A DNA stretch of 64,000 bases from Singulisphaera sp. GP187 (GTDB lineage Bacteria > Planctomycetota > Planctomycetia > Isosphaerales > Isosphaeraceae). The stretch lies in contig NZ_FSRB01000001.1 of the NCBI RefSeq assembly GCF_900129635.1, positions 1,775,501-1,839,500 of the forward strand, written 5' to 3'. Of the stretch, positions 25,067-34,006 are shown one piece after another (position 1 is the first letter of the stretch; each line of letters opens with the position of its first letter). The translations under genes and the position numbers were made by a program. Under the pieces are notes generated by a model. The model worked only from the letters and a program-made list of their open reading frames with translations. It ran no database searches and was not told where the DNA came from.

Positions 25067-26854
25067 ATGCGAAGCCAGGTGGCCAAGCGACTTCTCATCC
25101 TCTCGCTGGCACTCGCCGCAGCCGTGACCTCCCAAGGTGCCGGACTCGCGGAGCCGCTCTTACGGCTGACGCCACCTGATGCCGGGGTCACGCTCGCGAT
25201 CGAGGACCTTCGTGGGCATACTCAGGAGTACCGCGCATCACCACTGGCGGGTCGGCTGGCTCGGCTCCCCTTTGTCCGTTCCTGGATGGATTCTCCGCGC
25301 GTCGCTTCGTTTCGAGAGGCCAGGCGACAGATCGAAACCGTCCTGGGCGCCTCGTTGGAAAACCTTCGTGACGACCTGTTCGGAGACGCGATTGTTCTCA
25401 CCTTACGAGTTCCGCCTCAAGGGCGGCAAGAGGAAGCGCGTGGGATGCTCCTGGTTCGCGTTCGCGATCGAAAGCTGCTCGACCGGCTGATCGACGGAAT
25501 CAACGACTCCCAGAAGAAAAAAGGCGAATTGCTCCGGATCGAGGAACGGACCCGGAACGGGGTCACTTATCGGGTCCGCGAATTTGCCCCTCGAACCAAG
25601 CGGCCGTCGGAGTATTACACCACCCTCGCCGACCAGAGCTTTGCCTGGTCGAACTCCGAGGAGATGGTGCAGGGCGTGATCGAGCGGAGCCAGGGGACGG
25701 AGTCGGGACTCAGCGACGTCCCCAGCTTTCGTCAAGTGCGCGAACGGCTTCCCAAGCGGTCGCTGGTCAGCCTGTTCATCAACCCTCGGTTCCTCGAAGC
25801 GCAAATCGCCGCCGCGCCGAAACCCTCGGAAGAACGACTGGCCTTGATGCTCGGTCATTACCTCAAGGCCCTCGAATACATGGGGGCAGCGATCGAGTGG
25901 CGGGGAACCAGCTCGACCTCAACCCCCGATCTAGGTGTGGGTATCATCCTCCACACCGAGGAAGTGATCGATTCCGATAAGCTCAGTTCCTGGATGAAGC
26001 ACTGGGCGGCTCGTCCCGGAATGGATCCCGTATTGGATCGGGTTCCCAGCGCGGCGCTCGCGGTAGCCTCGGCCCATTTCGACTTCGAGGCGATCGAGGA
26101 AGTCATCCGCTCAATGACCCCTTCCTCCGGACAGCGTAAGCTCGACAACCTCCTGCTGGGTTTGAGCGGGCTGTTGTTAGGACGTGACTTGCGAGCGGAA
26201 ATTCTTCCCAAGCTCGGGCCGGGCGTGCTTGCCTACGTCGAAGCGAACCCAGGTTCAGGACAAAGCGGCGGTCTCTCCTACGTGCTGTCGGTCGACCTGA
26301 AAGCGGAACCCGGCAAGCCTGAGGTCGCCGACGCACTTGAGAATGGCTTACGGACGTTCTTGGCCCTCTACGCACTCGACGCGAAGCACGGCAATGGACA
26401 ACTCGAACTCGAGTCGCGCGAGATCATTCCAAAGGTGGCGGTGACGAACCTCCGGCCGACTTCGCCGTTCGCGTTTGCCGTCGGCCAGGGTCGACTCGTC
26501 ATCGGAGTGACCGCCGAGGCGGTTACACGTGCGATCCAGCCCCAGGCGGCCACCCACCGGAATCTTTCCCAGCTCAGGGCCGCCTACTTTTCCCAGGCTG
26601 AGACCTTTCTCTGCGTCGATCTGGAAAAAGTCAGGGCATTCGCCGAGGCTCACCGCGCAGCGATCGCTCGAAACCTGGCGTCAAGAAACAAGAAGCCGGT
26701 CGAGGAGGCCGAGCGTGACCTCGAGCTGGCTCTCGGACTGATGGGTGAATTCCGCCACCTGTTCGTGACCAGCGCGATCGCCCCCGACGCCCGCTCCGCA
26801 CATCGAATGCTCGGCCTGATCGCGCCGCCCAAGCCCTCCGCAACCCTTCCTTAG
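25067..26854 (+). CDS. Large exported protein, DUF3352-like, unknown function
   Basis: ATG at 25067 with GGGAG 8 bases upstream gives a signal peptide (MRSQVAKRLLILSLALAAAVTSQGAGLAEP). The 595-residue product is alpha/beta, without cysteines in pairs or catalytic motifs I recognise. Sections such as AVASAHFDFEAIEEVIRSM and FAVGQGRLVIGVTAEAVTRAI resemble the DUF3352 type of bacterial exported proteins, often found near planctomycete ECF sigma genes. Same strand as the sigma/anti-sigma pair 300 bases upstream; it may be their target or part of the sensing system. Confidence 0.72.
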   Translation: MRSQVAKRLLILSLALAAAVTSQGAGLAEPLLRLTPPDAGVTLAIEDLRGHTQEYRASPLAGRLARLPFVRSWMDSPRVASFREARRQIETVLGASLENLRDDLFGDAIVLTLRVPPQGRQEEARGMLLVRVRDRKLLDRLIDGINDSQKKKGELLRIEERTRNGVTYRVREFAPRTKRPSEYYTTLADQSFAWSNSEEMVQGVIERSQGTESGLSDVPSFRQVRERLPKRSLVSLFINPRFLEAQIAAAPKPSEERLALMLGHYLKALEYMGAAIEWRGTSSTSTPDLGVGIILHTEEVIDSDKLSSWMKHWAARPGMDPVLDRVPSAALAVASAHFDFEAIEEVIRSMTPSSGQRKLDNLLLGLSGLLLGRDLRAEILPKLGPGVLAYVEANPGSGQSGGLSYVLSVDLKAEPGKPEVADALENGLRTFLALYALDAKHGNGQLELESREIIPKVAVTNLRPTSPFAFAVGQGRLVIGVTAEAVTRAIQPQAATHRNLSQLRAAYFSQAETFLCVDLEKVRAFAEAHRAAIARNLASRNKKPVEEAERDLELALGLMGEFRHLFVTSAIAPDARSAHRMLGLIAPPKPSATLP

Positions 26855-26865
26855 GCGCGCTCCTC

Positions 26866-26893
26866 GGTCGCAACCTTTTTTTCCTTTGCGACC
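26866..26893. terminator. Hairpin between convergent genes
   Basis: GGTCGCAA (26866-26873) pairs with TTGCGACC (26886-26893) around a T-rich loop. It sits between the 3' ends of the exported-protein gene and the release-factor-like gene and could serve both. Confidence 0.4.
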
Positions 26894-26908
26894 CTTTCCA
26901 TCAGCGCT

Positions 26909-27424
26909 TTAGCGCAGCAAGTGAAGTCCCGCAAGGCGTCGGTGAGCGTTGACCAACTCGAGTGCGCGAGGCTCGCTCTTGAGAAACCTCGTCAATTGAG
27001 AAGGCGTGCATCCGAGAGCCTCGGCGGCGAGCTTCACATCCATCTTCTGGGCGGCGAGCACGTCGAGGGTTTCCGCGAGGATCGATGGGAAATCCTCATG
27101 TTCAAGGCTCACCGCAATCCTTCCCGCACGGCAGCGTGATTGCCAGAGTGGGCTCGGGCTTGCGTCTGGGTCGACCGGGAGGCGGACCTCGAGGGCGAGG
27201 TTGACGCGGAGCCGGAAGTAGGCGGCTCGTAAATTCTCACCCTGAGTTCGCCGCTCGCTGGCCTCGGCACCGATGCCGGTCGGGCGATGGAGGAGCACGA
27301 TCGTCGTCTCCACCTTATTTCGATTCTGTCCTCCCGGGCCCGACCGTCGGGTGCGCTTGGTTTCGCACTGGGAGGCAAGTTGGGTAACGTCCAACGAGGC
27401 CGGATGGACCCGGTTCGCGCTCAT
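26909..27424 (-). CDS. Peptide chain release factor-like protein (GGQ domain)
   Basis: The N-terminal half is an RF-1 domain: TQLASQCETKRTRRSGPGGQNRNKVETTIVLLHRPTGI with the GGQ that triggers peptidyl-tRNA hydrolysis. It lacks codon-recognition domains, so it resembles ribosome-rescue hydrolases (ArfB/ICT1 class). ArfB's basic C-terminal tail is replaced by about 80 residues with a small helical bundle (FPSILAETLDVLAAQKMDVKLAAEALGCTPSQLTRFLK) that looks helix-turn-helix-like. Its ATG overlaps the stop of the GNAT gene by 4 bases (ATGA), so both are co-translated. Confidence 0.85.
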   Translation of the reverse strand: MSANRVHPASLDVTQLASQCETKRTRRSGPGGQNRNKVETTIVLLHRPTGIGAEASERRTQGENLRAAYFRLRVNLALEVRLPVDPDASPSPLWQSRCRAGRIAVSLEHEDFPSILAETLDVLAAQKMDVKLAAEALGCTPSQLTRFLKSEPRALELVNAHRRLAGLHLLR

Positions 27425-27909
27425 CCTTCGATCCTGCGTGGTTTGAATCGTTTGCAGTACACGACCAGGTCATCTCCGTCCGCATAGAAATCGGCCAGGA
27501 CGCCGGCCTGGACGTAACCATGCTTCAAGTAGAAGCGGCGCGTCGACTCATAGTGGGGAAGCGAAGACGTCTCAATCAGGAGAAGTCGTGCCTCTTGCCG
27601 GCGGATGTCTGCTTCGACCCAGGCGAGCAACTCCGAGCCAATCCCCCTCGCCTGTCGGCCCTTTTCAACCGCGATCCAGTAGAGGTACCAGCCCTGGTCC
27701 GTCATGGATGCGGGAGCATAGTAGGCGAAACCAACAGTCCGGTTGTCCTGGCTGTAAGCAATGCACCGGTGTCCATTTTCTCGTTCTTTGACATGATAAT
27801 CATTTAATACCTCGCTCAATGCAACAAGCTCGTGCGGCTTGAAAACGTGCGTCGCTTGCGCCAGGCCGATCAGGACGGATGTGTCCTCGGGTTCCGCATC
27901 GCGAATCAT
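27421..27909 (-). CDS. GNAT family N-acetyltransferase
   Basis: 162 residues from the ATG at 27909 (GGAG 8 bases upstream). Acetyl-CoA-binding motif A is WYLYWIAVEKGRQARGIGSELLAWVEADI, followed by LLLIETSSLPHYESTRRFYLKHGYVQAGVL (motif B). The substrate is unknown. It is translationally coupled to the GGQ protein, so a link to translation or ribosome rescue is possible, but GNATs are promiscuous and this is only context. Confidence 0.85.
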   Translation of the reverse strand: MIRDAEPEDTSVLIGLAQATHVFKPHELVALSEVLNDYHVKERENGHRCIAYSQDNRTVGFAYYAPASMTDQGWYLYWIAVEKGRQARGIGSELLAWVEADIRRQEARLLLIETSSLPHYESTRRFYLKHGYVQAGVLADFYADGDDLVVYCKRFKPRRIEG

Positions 27910-28380
27910 GGAGGCCACTCCGGAAGTGTCGGTTCGCGTTGGATTCGCCGAAACCATTCGAGTCGGCGGGGAAGAGCGGATACGTCCACTTGAGTCAGTG
28001 TACGAACGAGAAGGGGCGCGGGATACAGGGCCCTGGTCACGTCGAATTGAAGTTCCCTCCCGAATTCTTATGGTTGTCGGGCCTTCGGTTGTGTATAAAG
28101 AGGGGTACGCTTCTCAATCTCTCGACCGCAATCTCCCCAATCGCTTCTCCGTGATTGAGAAATGGGCTGATCGTCCTTGCAAAACGCAAGACGCTTCGTC
28201 GCTCAGGTCAACCCGGCGCGGATCGCCGGGGTGAGCTGAGAGCTAATCAGTTCAGGAGGGTTATCCGGGTTCACCGAAGCCGGGAATTCCGGGTAGGTCG
28301 TTGCCGACGGCAAGGATGTCGAAGATTGCTTCAGGAGTTGCCGTGCCTATGACCTTATGAAAACCTTAGGAGTGAAGACG
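27910..28380. other. Intergenic region without recognised gene
   Basis: Between the divergent GNAT and DUF5678-like genes I find no plausible frame or strong hairpin. A TATAAA at about 28096 lacks a matching -35 at proper distance. Only the SD AGGAG at the right end is clear. Confidence 0.4.
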
Positions 28381-28605
28381 ATGACATTCTTCGAGTCCGA
28401 ACGGGCCACCTATCACGCCAACTACGAGGCTCTCTTGGCCCATGAGGGAAAGTTCGTCGCGATCAAGGGCGAGACGATCGCAGGGGTGCGGCAAACCTAC
28501 GACCAGGTTGTCGAGCTGGGCTATGAGCGGTTCGGCCCTGTTCCTTTCCTTGTGAAGCGAATCAGGCTCGAGGATGACACGCCATCGTTCTTCATCAGAC
28601 CTTGA
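28381..28605 (+). CDS. Small DUF5678-like protein
   Basis: ATG at 28381 with AGGAG 8 bases upstream; 74 residues. The pattern NYEALLAHEGKFVAIKGETIAGVRQTYDQVVELGYERFGPVPFLVKRI matches the DUF5678 style (K-W/F-V-A-I followed by a helix and PFLVK strand). Function unknown; such proteins sometimes act near toxin or protease genes, but none is adjacent. Confidence 0.6.
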   Translation: MTFFESERATYHANYEALLAHEGKFVAIKGETIAGVRQTYDQVVELGYERFGPVPFLVKRIRLEDDTPSFFIRP

Positions 28606-28805
28606 TGAATCGACTCGCTCGGGTTTGAGGCGGAAAACGAGGGGAGTCGTCGGGGGCACAACGGCCTCTGATCGACACCCGCGTCCAGGGACGAGTTCGT
28701 CGCGCTCTTGTCAATGTCTCGGCCGACCGCTACCTTGGGCCTGGCGTTGAGCGTCCATCCCACGCGACGACCATTGGCAAGTCTCATTCCGCCTGTCATT
28801 CCACG

Positions 28806-29831
28806 ATGATCAAACCGCCCAGCCGGCCCTCGATTCTCGCGACAACAACCCGTCAGCGATTCGATGCAATCACCAGGCTGGGAAAGAAGCGATCGACGAA
28901 GCTCGCTCTTAAAACCCTCCTGGGGCTCGTCGTCCTCTGGACGGTCGGTCGGCATGTGCGCCTGACCTGGATCCGGCTCCACGAACGAGGCGGAGAATTG
29001 CGGGTCGAACCCGCCTGGATCGTCGCCTCGATGGGGTTATACCTCGCCGGCCTGACCCTGTTCGGCGTCTTCTTCGACAGGATCATGAAATCCAGTCCCA
29101 CCCCGGTTCGTCTCGGTCCGGCGGTGCGTGCTTACCTCATCAGCCACCTGGGCAAGTATGTGCCGGGCAAGGCGTTGGTGGTCGTCATGCGGGTCGGACT
29201 GATGACGCCGTATGGAGCGCGGGCGGCAACCGCCGCGTTCGCGACTCTGTATGAAACTCTGGTCATGATGGCCGGAGGCGCGATGGTCGCCACGTTGGGA
29301 TTTCTCGTGGTGCCCCTCGAGTGGTGGCCGGTCTTGATTGGGGCGTCGCTCTCGGTCGCACTTCTGGTCGTGGTCGACCCCAAGGTTTTTCCTCGGATCT
29401 CCGCACTGGTGAGCGTGCCGTTCAAAGGAGTCGGTCCCGACGCCCTTCCCCGGTTCTCGCGCCGGCTTCTGGCTGAGGGCCTGCTCTATGCGGTTGGCGG
29501 CTGGATCTTGCTCGGGTTCAGCCAGATCGCCGTCATTTGCGCGGTGACACCCGCCGGCGTGCCCGCCATCCAGTGGCCCTTGGTCATCGGCAGCGTGGCC
29601 CTGGCGACGGTGGCGGGATTTGCGGTCGCCATCCTACCGGGGGGGCTTGGTGTCCGCGAGGGGATCTTGATGGCCACACTTCAGCCCGCCCTGGGAGCCG
29701 ACACGGCGGTTGTCGCCGCGCTGGCGCTGCGGTTGACCTGGTTGATTGGCGAGTTGCTGGTTGCGGCGGTCCTCTCCCTCATTCGCCCGCGCCTTCCCGT
29801 GGTTACCCAGACCGAGGTTCCCGTTTCATGA
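28806..29831 (+). CDS. Lysylphosphatidylglycerol synthase TM region/UPF0104 family membrane protein
   Basis: 341 residues with about eight membrane helices and the family motif LGKYVPGKALVVVMRVGLM (about 115-133), plus ILPGGLGVREGILMATL near the C-terminus. This is the LPG_synthase_TM (UPF0104/AglD-like) fold found in lipid or glycolipid flippases and accessory proteins. Its stop overlaps the ATG of the GT2 gene (ATGA), tying it to polyprenyl-linked sugar transfer. Confidence 0.85.
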   Translation: MIKPPSRPSILATTTRQRFDAITRLGKKRSTKLALKTLLGLVVLWTVGRHVRLTWIRLHERGGELRVEPAWIVASMGLYLAGLTLFGVFFDRIMKSSPTPVRLGPAVRAYLISHLGKYVPGKALVVVMRVGLMTPYGARAATAAFATLYETLVMMAGGAMVATLGFLVVPLEWWPVLIGASLSVALLVVVDPKVFPRISALVSVPFKGVGPDALPRFSRRLLAEGLLYAVGGWILLGFSQIAVICAVTPAGVPAIQWPLVIGSVALATVAGFAVAILPGGLGVREGILMATLQPALGADTAVVAALALRLTWLIGELLVAAVLSLIRPRLPVVTQTEVPVS

Positions 29832-30799
29832 TCAGCTTCGTCGTGCCGGTCCATAACGAAGGCGAGAGTCTGGTGACGCTTCACGAGGAGCTAAGCCGGG
29901 TCGTGGATTCCCAGGCGCTCGGCGACGTCGAGTTCCTGTTCATTGACGACGGAAGCGGGGATGACACCTGGGACGTGATCCTCAAGCTGGCGGGAGCCGA
30001 CCCTCGGGTCCACGCCATCCGATTCCGACGGAACTTCGGCAAGGCCGCCGCGCTGACCGCCGGCTTCGAGTCCGCGCTGGGCGAAATCGTGTTCACGCTC
30101 GACGGTGACCTCCAGGACGACCCGGCCGAAATCCCTCGCTTTCTCGAAAAGCTCGACCAGGGCCTGGATGTCGTCAGCGGCTGGAAGCGGCGTCGCTACG
30201 ATCCGTGGCACAAGGTAGGGCCCAGCCGCATTTTCAACGCGATGGTCAGCTCACTAACCGGCTGCCGGCTGCACGACCACAACTGCGGTTTCAAGGTGTA
30301 TCGGAGACAGGTTCTCGCCGAGGTCGGGATCTACGGCGAACTGCACCGATTCGTCCCTGTCCTGGCCCACGCGCGCGGGTTTCGCGTGGGGGAGATCGAG
30401 GTCCACCATCGGCCGCGTCAGTTCGGCTCATCCAAGTACGGTGTGACGCGGATGCTCAAGGGGTTGCTCGACTTGCTGACCGTGCGGTTCCTCACCCGGT
30501 TCAGCCAGCGTCCGCTCCACGTCCTGGGCGGGATGGGTATGGTCCTCCTCCTTCTGGGCGGGATCGGGCTTGTCTACCTCGCCTTTGTCTGGCTGATCGG
30601 AGACGGCCCGATCGGTCACCGCCCCCTTCTCGTTTATGCGAGCACCTTGGTGGGTGTGGGATCGCAGTTCTTCTGCCTGGGGATCCTGGCCGAGTTGGTC
30701 ACCTCGTACAGTATCCGGGCTGAGGACACGTTTAGCATTTCTGATCGAATTAGCCCGCGCACCGGCCCCAGTGCCGAGAAAACCGAGGGACCGCGATGA
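29828..30799 (+). CDS. Family 2 glycosyltransferase, polyprenyl-phosphate sugar synthase type
   Basis: 323 residues starting at the ATG 29828 that overlaps the previous stop. GT-A fold: VVPVHNEGESL, EFLFIDDGSGDDTWDV, FTLDGDLQDDP (DxD with the following Q-D-D-P) and NCGFKVYRR, then two C-terminal membrane helices (about 235-290). This is the GtrB/DPM1-type layout, making undecaprenyl-phosphate-linked monosaccharides at the inner membrane face. The stop overlaps the next gene's start (ATGA). Confidence 0.92.
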   Translation: MISFVVPVHNEGESLVTLHEELSRVVDSQALGDVEFLFIDDGSGDDTWDVILKLAGADPRVHAIRFRRNFGKAAALTAGFESALGEIVFTLDGDLQDDPAEIPRFLEKLDQGLDVVSGWKRRRYDPWHKVGPSRIFNAMVSSLTGCRLHDHNCGFKVYRRQVLAEVGIYGELHRFVPVLAHARGFRVGEIEVHHRPRQFGSSKYGVTRMLKGLLDLLTVRFLTRFSQRPLHVLGGMGMVLLLLGGIGLVYLAFVWLIGDGPIGHRPLLVYASTLVGVGSQFFCLGILAELVTSYSIRAEDTFSISDRISPRTGPSAEKTEGPR

Positions 30800-32331
30800 G
30801 GACGGCTGAGTTCGGGGACGAAATGGAAACGACGCCGGTTCGCTCTCAGGCCCGTCAGTTCGTGGCCCTGATCGTGATCACGGTCGCCACTGCCCAGGCG
30901 CTTGGCCTCGCGCTGAAATCGCCGACCCAGCTCGGGGCCAACGACATCTCGCGCTGGTCGACCGTCTGGAGCCTGCTCGAGCGGGGGACTTACGCGATCG
31001 ATGACTGTCCCTGGCAGGACAAGACCCAGGACAAAGTCCTTAAGCCGAACAAGCTCGCCAAGCCGGGAGCGACCAGCTCGTGGCTCAACCGCGTGGAGTA
31101 TGCCATCGCCCCGCGATCGTGGAAGGTGGGGGAATCGGTCGATCACTTCTATTCGAGCAAGCCGCCGCTCCTCCCGACCATGATGGCCGGTTTACTCTAC
31201 CCGGTACGGCATGCGCTGGGGGTGCCGCTCGACAAGGTCATCGAACAGCAACGCCGGCCACGCTGGGTCGAAAAAGTAGTTGAGGGACCGCCACGCAAGG
31301 TCGAGCACGTGCTGGAAACCCCCAAGGAGACGGTCAAGTGGCCGGTCTACGTCTTCTATTTCAAGCCGCTGATTGTGCTTTTGAATGTCGTGCCGCTCTG
31401 GATCTTTCTCGTCCTCTACGCTCGGCTGCTTGACCGTTATGCGCCGAACGATTGGGCGTGGTATCTCTGTCTTTTCGGAGGCGCCTGGGGATCGTTTCTG
31501 TTCGCCTTCGATCAGACCCTGAACAACCACACGATCGCCGCCTCGAGCGCCTTTTTCGCGATCTACGCGCTGATCCGGATCATGGAGGAAGAGGAACCGT
31601 CAGCCAACTGGTTCGCGGCGGCCGGCTTCTTCGCCGCCTTCACGGCCTGCAACGAACTGCCCGCCGCGCTGTTCGGGATCATGCTGTTCCTGATGCTTCT
31701 GCTGCGCCATCCTCGCCGCACCTTGTTCGTCTTCCTTCCGATGGCCCTGATCCCTTGCATCGCCTTTTTGGTGACGCAGTATCTCGCCTTCGGCCAGTTC
31801 AAGCCGGTCTATGAGGAATTTGGGACGAAGAGCTACCAGTATGAAGGAAGCTACTGGAACACGCCGCTCGAGATGGATTGGTTCAACACCCACCCCGAAT
31901 CGTATTCGGTCTATCTGCTCCATATGACGTTTGGGCATCACGGAGTTTTTTCGCTGACTCCGCTCTTTCTGTTTTCGGCACTGGGCATGTTCCGTTCGCT
32001 CTGGACCCGTAGCTCGCTTCGCTCCCTTGCCTGGCTGACCCTGGTGCTGACGATCTCGCTGTTCGCCGTCTACCTCTTCAATCCGAAGGCGCGAAACTAC
32101 GGCGGCTCAACTCAGGGCTTGCGCTGGCTGTTCTGGCTGATTCCGTTCTGGCTCGTGTTCCTGCCCAAGGGCGTCGAGGGGGGACAAGAGCGACGCTGGG
32201 TCCGCGTACTTTCACTGGCAGCGCTCCTGCTCTCGGTCTTCTCCGTCGGCTATGCCATCCGGGCTCCTTGGAGCCATCCCTGGATCCTTGATGCGCTTGA
32301 GCACCTGAACATGTATTCGCTCCAGCGGTAG
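30796..32331 (+). CDS. Polytopic membrane protein, probable GT-C glycosyltransferase
   Basis: 511 residues with about ten membrane helices. The first large loop contains LGANDISRWSTVWSLLERGTY, where an acidic residue after the first helix is typical of GT-C enzymes that use polyprenyl-phosphate sugars. Further polar loops contain FYSSKPPLLPTMMA and a long GQFKPVYEEFGTKSYQYEGSYW. Translational coupling to the GT2 gene suggests it uses that enzyme's lipid-linked sugar to glycosylate an envelope acceptor. No exact family is recognised. Confidence 0.7.
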   Translation: MRTAEFGDEMETTPVRSQARQFVALIVITVATAQALGLALKSPTQLGANDISRWSTVWSLLERGTYAIDDCPWQDKTQDKVLKPNKLAKPGATSSWLNRVEYAIAPRSWKVGESVDHFYSSKPPLLPTMMAGLLYPVRHALGVPLDKVIEQQRRPRWVEKVVEGPPRKVEHVLETPKETVKWPVYVFYFKPLIVLLNVVPLWIFLVLYARLLDRYAPNDWAWYLCLFGGAWGSFLFAFDQTLNNHTIAASSAFFAIYALIRIMEEEEPSANWFAAAGFFAAFTACNELPAALFGIMLFLMLLLRHPRRTLFVFLPMALIPCIAFLVTQYLAFGQFKPVYEEFGTKSYQYEGSYWNTPLEMDWFNTHPESYSVYLLHMTFGHHGVFSLTPLFLFSALGMFRSLWTRSSLRSLAWLTLVLTISLFAVYLFNPKARNYGGSTQGLRWLFWLIPFWLVFLPKGVEGGQERRWVRVLSLAALLLSVFSVGYAIRAPWSHPWILDALEHLNMYSLQR

Positions 32332-33900
32332 TTTGACCAAATTGAGCCGCACGCGCAACGTGCGTCGATTGCGTGCCCCTGGGACCGCAATCGTCGCACG
32401 TTGTGGATTTGATAAGGGGCCCGATGGTGCCGACCATTCGTTCCTGGGGACGCACACCCCCTTGGAACACTCTCAGACGCTGTGGCTGCATGCGCTAGCG
32501 ATCGGTGAACCACTCTCACCCGTTGGTCTCGGTTTTCATGGATTTCATGATGGGCGACCGCGGGGAAGCAAAGGCCGCTCGATGACACGGGTTGGGTCCA
32601 ATCCGTGGCGCGAGGGCCGGCCCATCATTCAATCGCAAGGAAGATCCGATGCACCTGCTTCGTCCAGCCTGATCGCAAGGGCAGGCGCGTTGGATCTGAA
32701 ACAAGCGTCGACCCGACGCGGAACCCTGTTGCATCCTTGCGCGGGGTTGTCTATCCTGGACCTACTGCACTCTCAGTGTCATGACACTAAGTGTGGGAAG
32801 GGCGAGTGGGTGGGGTCGTGCGAGGTTCCCACTCGCCCCTTGGCGGTTGGTCGCATCAGCACCAGTCTGATGTGGCCGTCACCATGAGGATGGTTCGTTG
32901 GTGATCAGGCGGTATGGGAAGGGCGAGTGGGAGGGGTCGTGCGAGGCTACCCACCCGCCCCTTGGCGGTTGGTCGCATCAGCACCAGTCTGATGTGGCCG
33001 TCGCCATGAGGGTGGTTCGTTGATTGATTTCGCATAATCAATAGCTGCAGATTTCACCGGAAAACCATGTCTTGTGATGATAGGCGACTCCCAGTCGCTG
33101 TCATTTTCAAAGTCGGAAGAGTGAATCGCAAACGCAATGCCAGAGTGCTGAGTCACTTGCGGGCTGACGTTTGCTCCAGGCCGTAAAGGCTATTCCCAGA
33201 TCGGTTTACAATCTCTCTAGTGGATTCGCGAAGCCGCGAATCGATCAGGTGGTTGCACGCGCGGACGCTCCGCTCACTCGCCTTCGCGACCACTTTGTGG
33301 GCACCTCGGGCCTATCCATCGCGCACGTCCGAATCTTGCCCGTGACGCCCTCGCTCGCAAAGCAGGCACCGCGAGGGGTGTGGCGCACTCGCGCCTTTCG
33401 CCGGGCCGAAGTGGCCACACGATTTCTCCCCCTGACCTTTTCGGAACGGCCCAGACCTCAATGGCCCGCGTTCCAACGCGTGGGTTGGCAAGCCCAACGG
33501 TGAATGCGACCGCCTCCGCGTCCCCAAGCAAAGTCGGTTGAGTACGAGTGGCCGCGCCGCATCGATGGCCATTTGTGCTTCGAGTTCCCGTGACGAGGCC
33601 GCCGACGGGGAACGTCGATCGTGCGACTCTCTGTCTCGCGCTCGAGACACATCGTGCAGATTGCCTGAGCCGAGCCTGCAAGATGCACGGTTCCCATCCC
33701 GGAGATTCCGCGACAGACCTCCCGTCAATTCGCCATAAAACGTTTCTTCTAATCAAGATAAAAAAACCTCAGATCCAACGGACCGCCATTTGCTTAGTTC
33801 TCGAGATGTGACGTCCCCCCGGCGACGGCTCGCTTACGGACAAGGGGGGACGCAGACGCACACAGTGTCGTGACGACGAACCCTTGAGATGAGGAAATCC
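32332..33900. other. 1.5-kb gene-poor region upstream of the kdp operon
   Basis: Several open frames exist on both strands but all have skewed Arg/Pro/Ser composition and no SD, so I see no gene. The region contains a CACGGGTTGG-type palindrome (32586-32607), a perfect 14-bp palindrome AGTGTCATGACACT (about 32776-32789), a structured tandem repeat (32795-33022), A/T-rich DNA near 33735-33770 that may hold the kdp promoter, and a hairpin cgtcccccc/ggggggacg (33812-33820 and 33844-33852) just before the first kdp ORF. Confidence 0.5.
32795..33022. repeat. Two tandem copies of a 106-bp structured element, period about 121
   Basis: Copy 1 spans 32795-32900 and copy 2 32916-33022, differing at a few bases and one insertion. 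Each holds the inverted repeat GGGCGAGTGGG...CCCACTCGCCC (perfect in copy 1, one mismatch in copy 2) and a second hairpin CATCAG/CTGATG. The conserved folding with drifting loops suggests a repeat selected for structure or a miniature mobile element. It is not coding. Confidence 0.75.
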
Positions 33901-33981
33901 ATGGCCTTTGCCACGTTCGCGCTGGGGATGGCAATCTTCGCCTTGTTCTTTGGTTTGGTCGCAGCCTGCGACCGGCTTTGA
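33901..33981 (+). CDS. 26-residue membrane peptide preceding kdpF
   Basis: GAGG 6 bases before the ATG opens a frame for MAFATFALGMAIFALFFGLVAACDRL: one membrane helix followed by ACDRL. Similar micro-ORFs ending in C-D/E-R/K-L occur just upstream of kdpF in several kdp operons, so I take it as a conserved accessory peptide rather than chance. Function unknown; by position it may bind the KdpFABC complex. Confidence 0.65.
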   Translation: MAFATFALGMAIFALFFGLVAACDRL

Positions 33982-34006
33982 CCCCAACGAATTCGGAGAT
34001 TGATCC

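Noticed and set aside
33171..33756. Several overlapping open frames on both strands in the gene-poor region before kdp
   Set aside because: No SD, no domain, Arg/Ser/Pro-rich composition; none looks like a protein.
33780..33900. A possible c-di-AMP or potassium riboswitch before kdp
   Set aside because: Only a simple hairpin is visible; the conserved cores of the known classes could not be found by eye.
32332..33900. A CRISPR array or insertion sequence in the repeat-bearing intergenic region
   Set aside because: Only two repeat copies, no short regular spacers, no transposase and no terminal repeats with target duplication.
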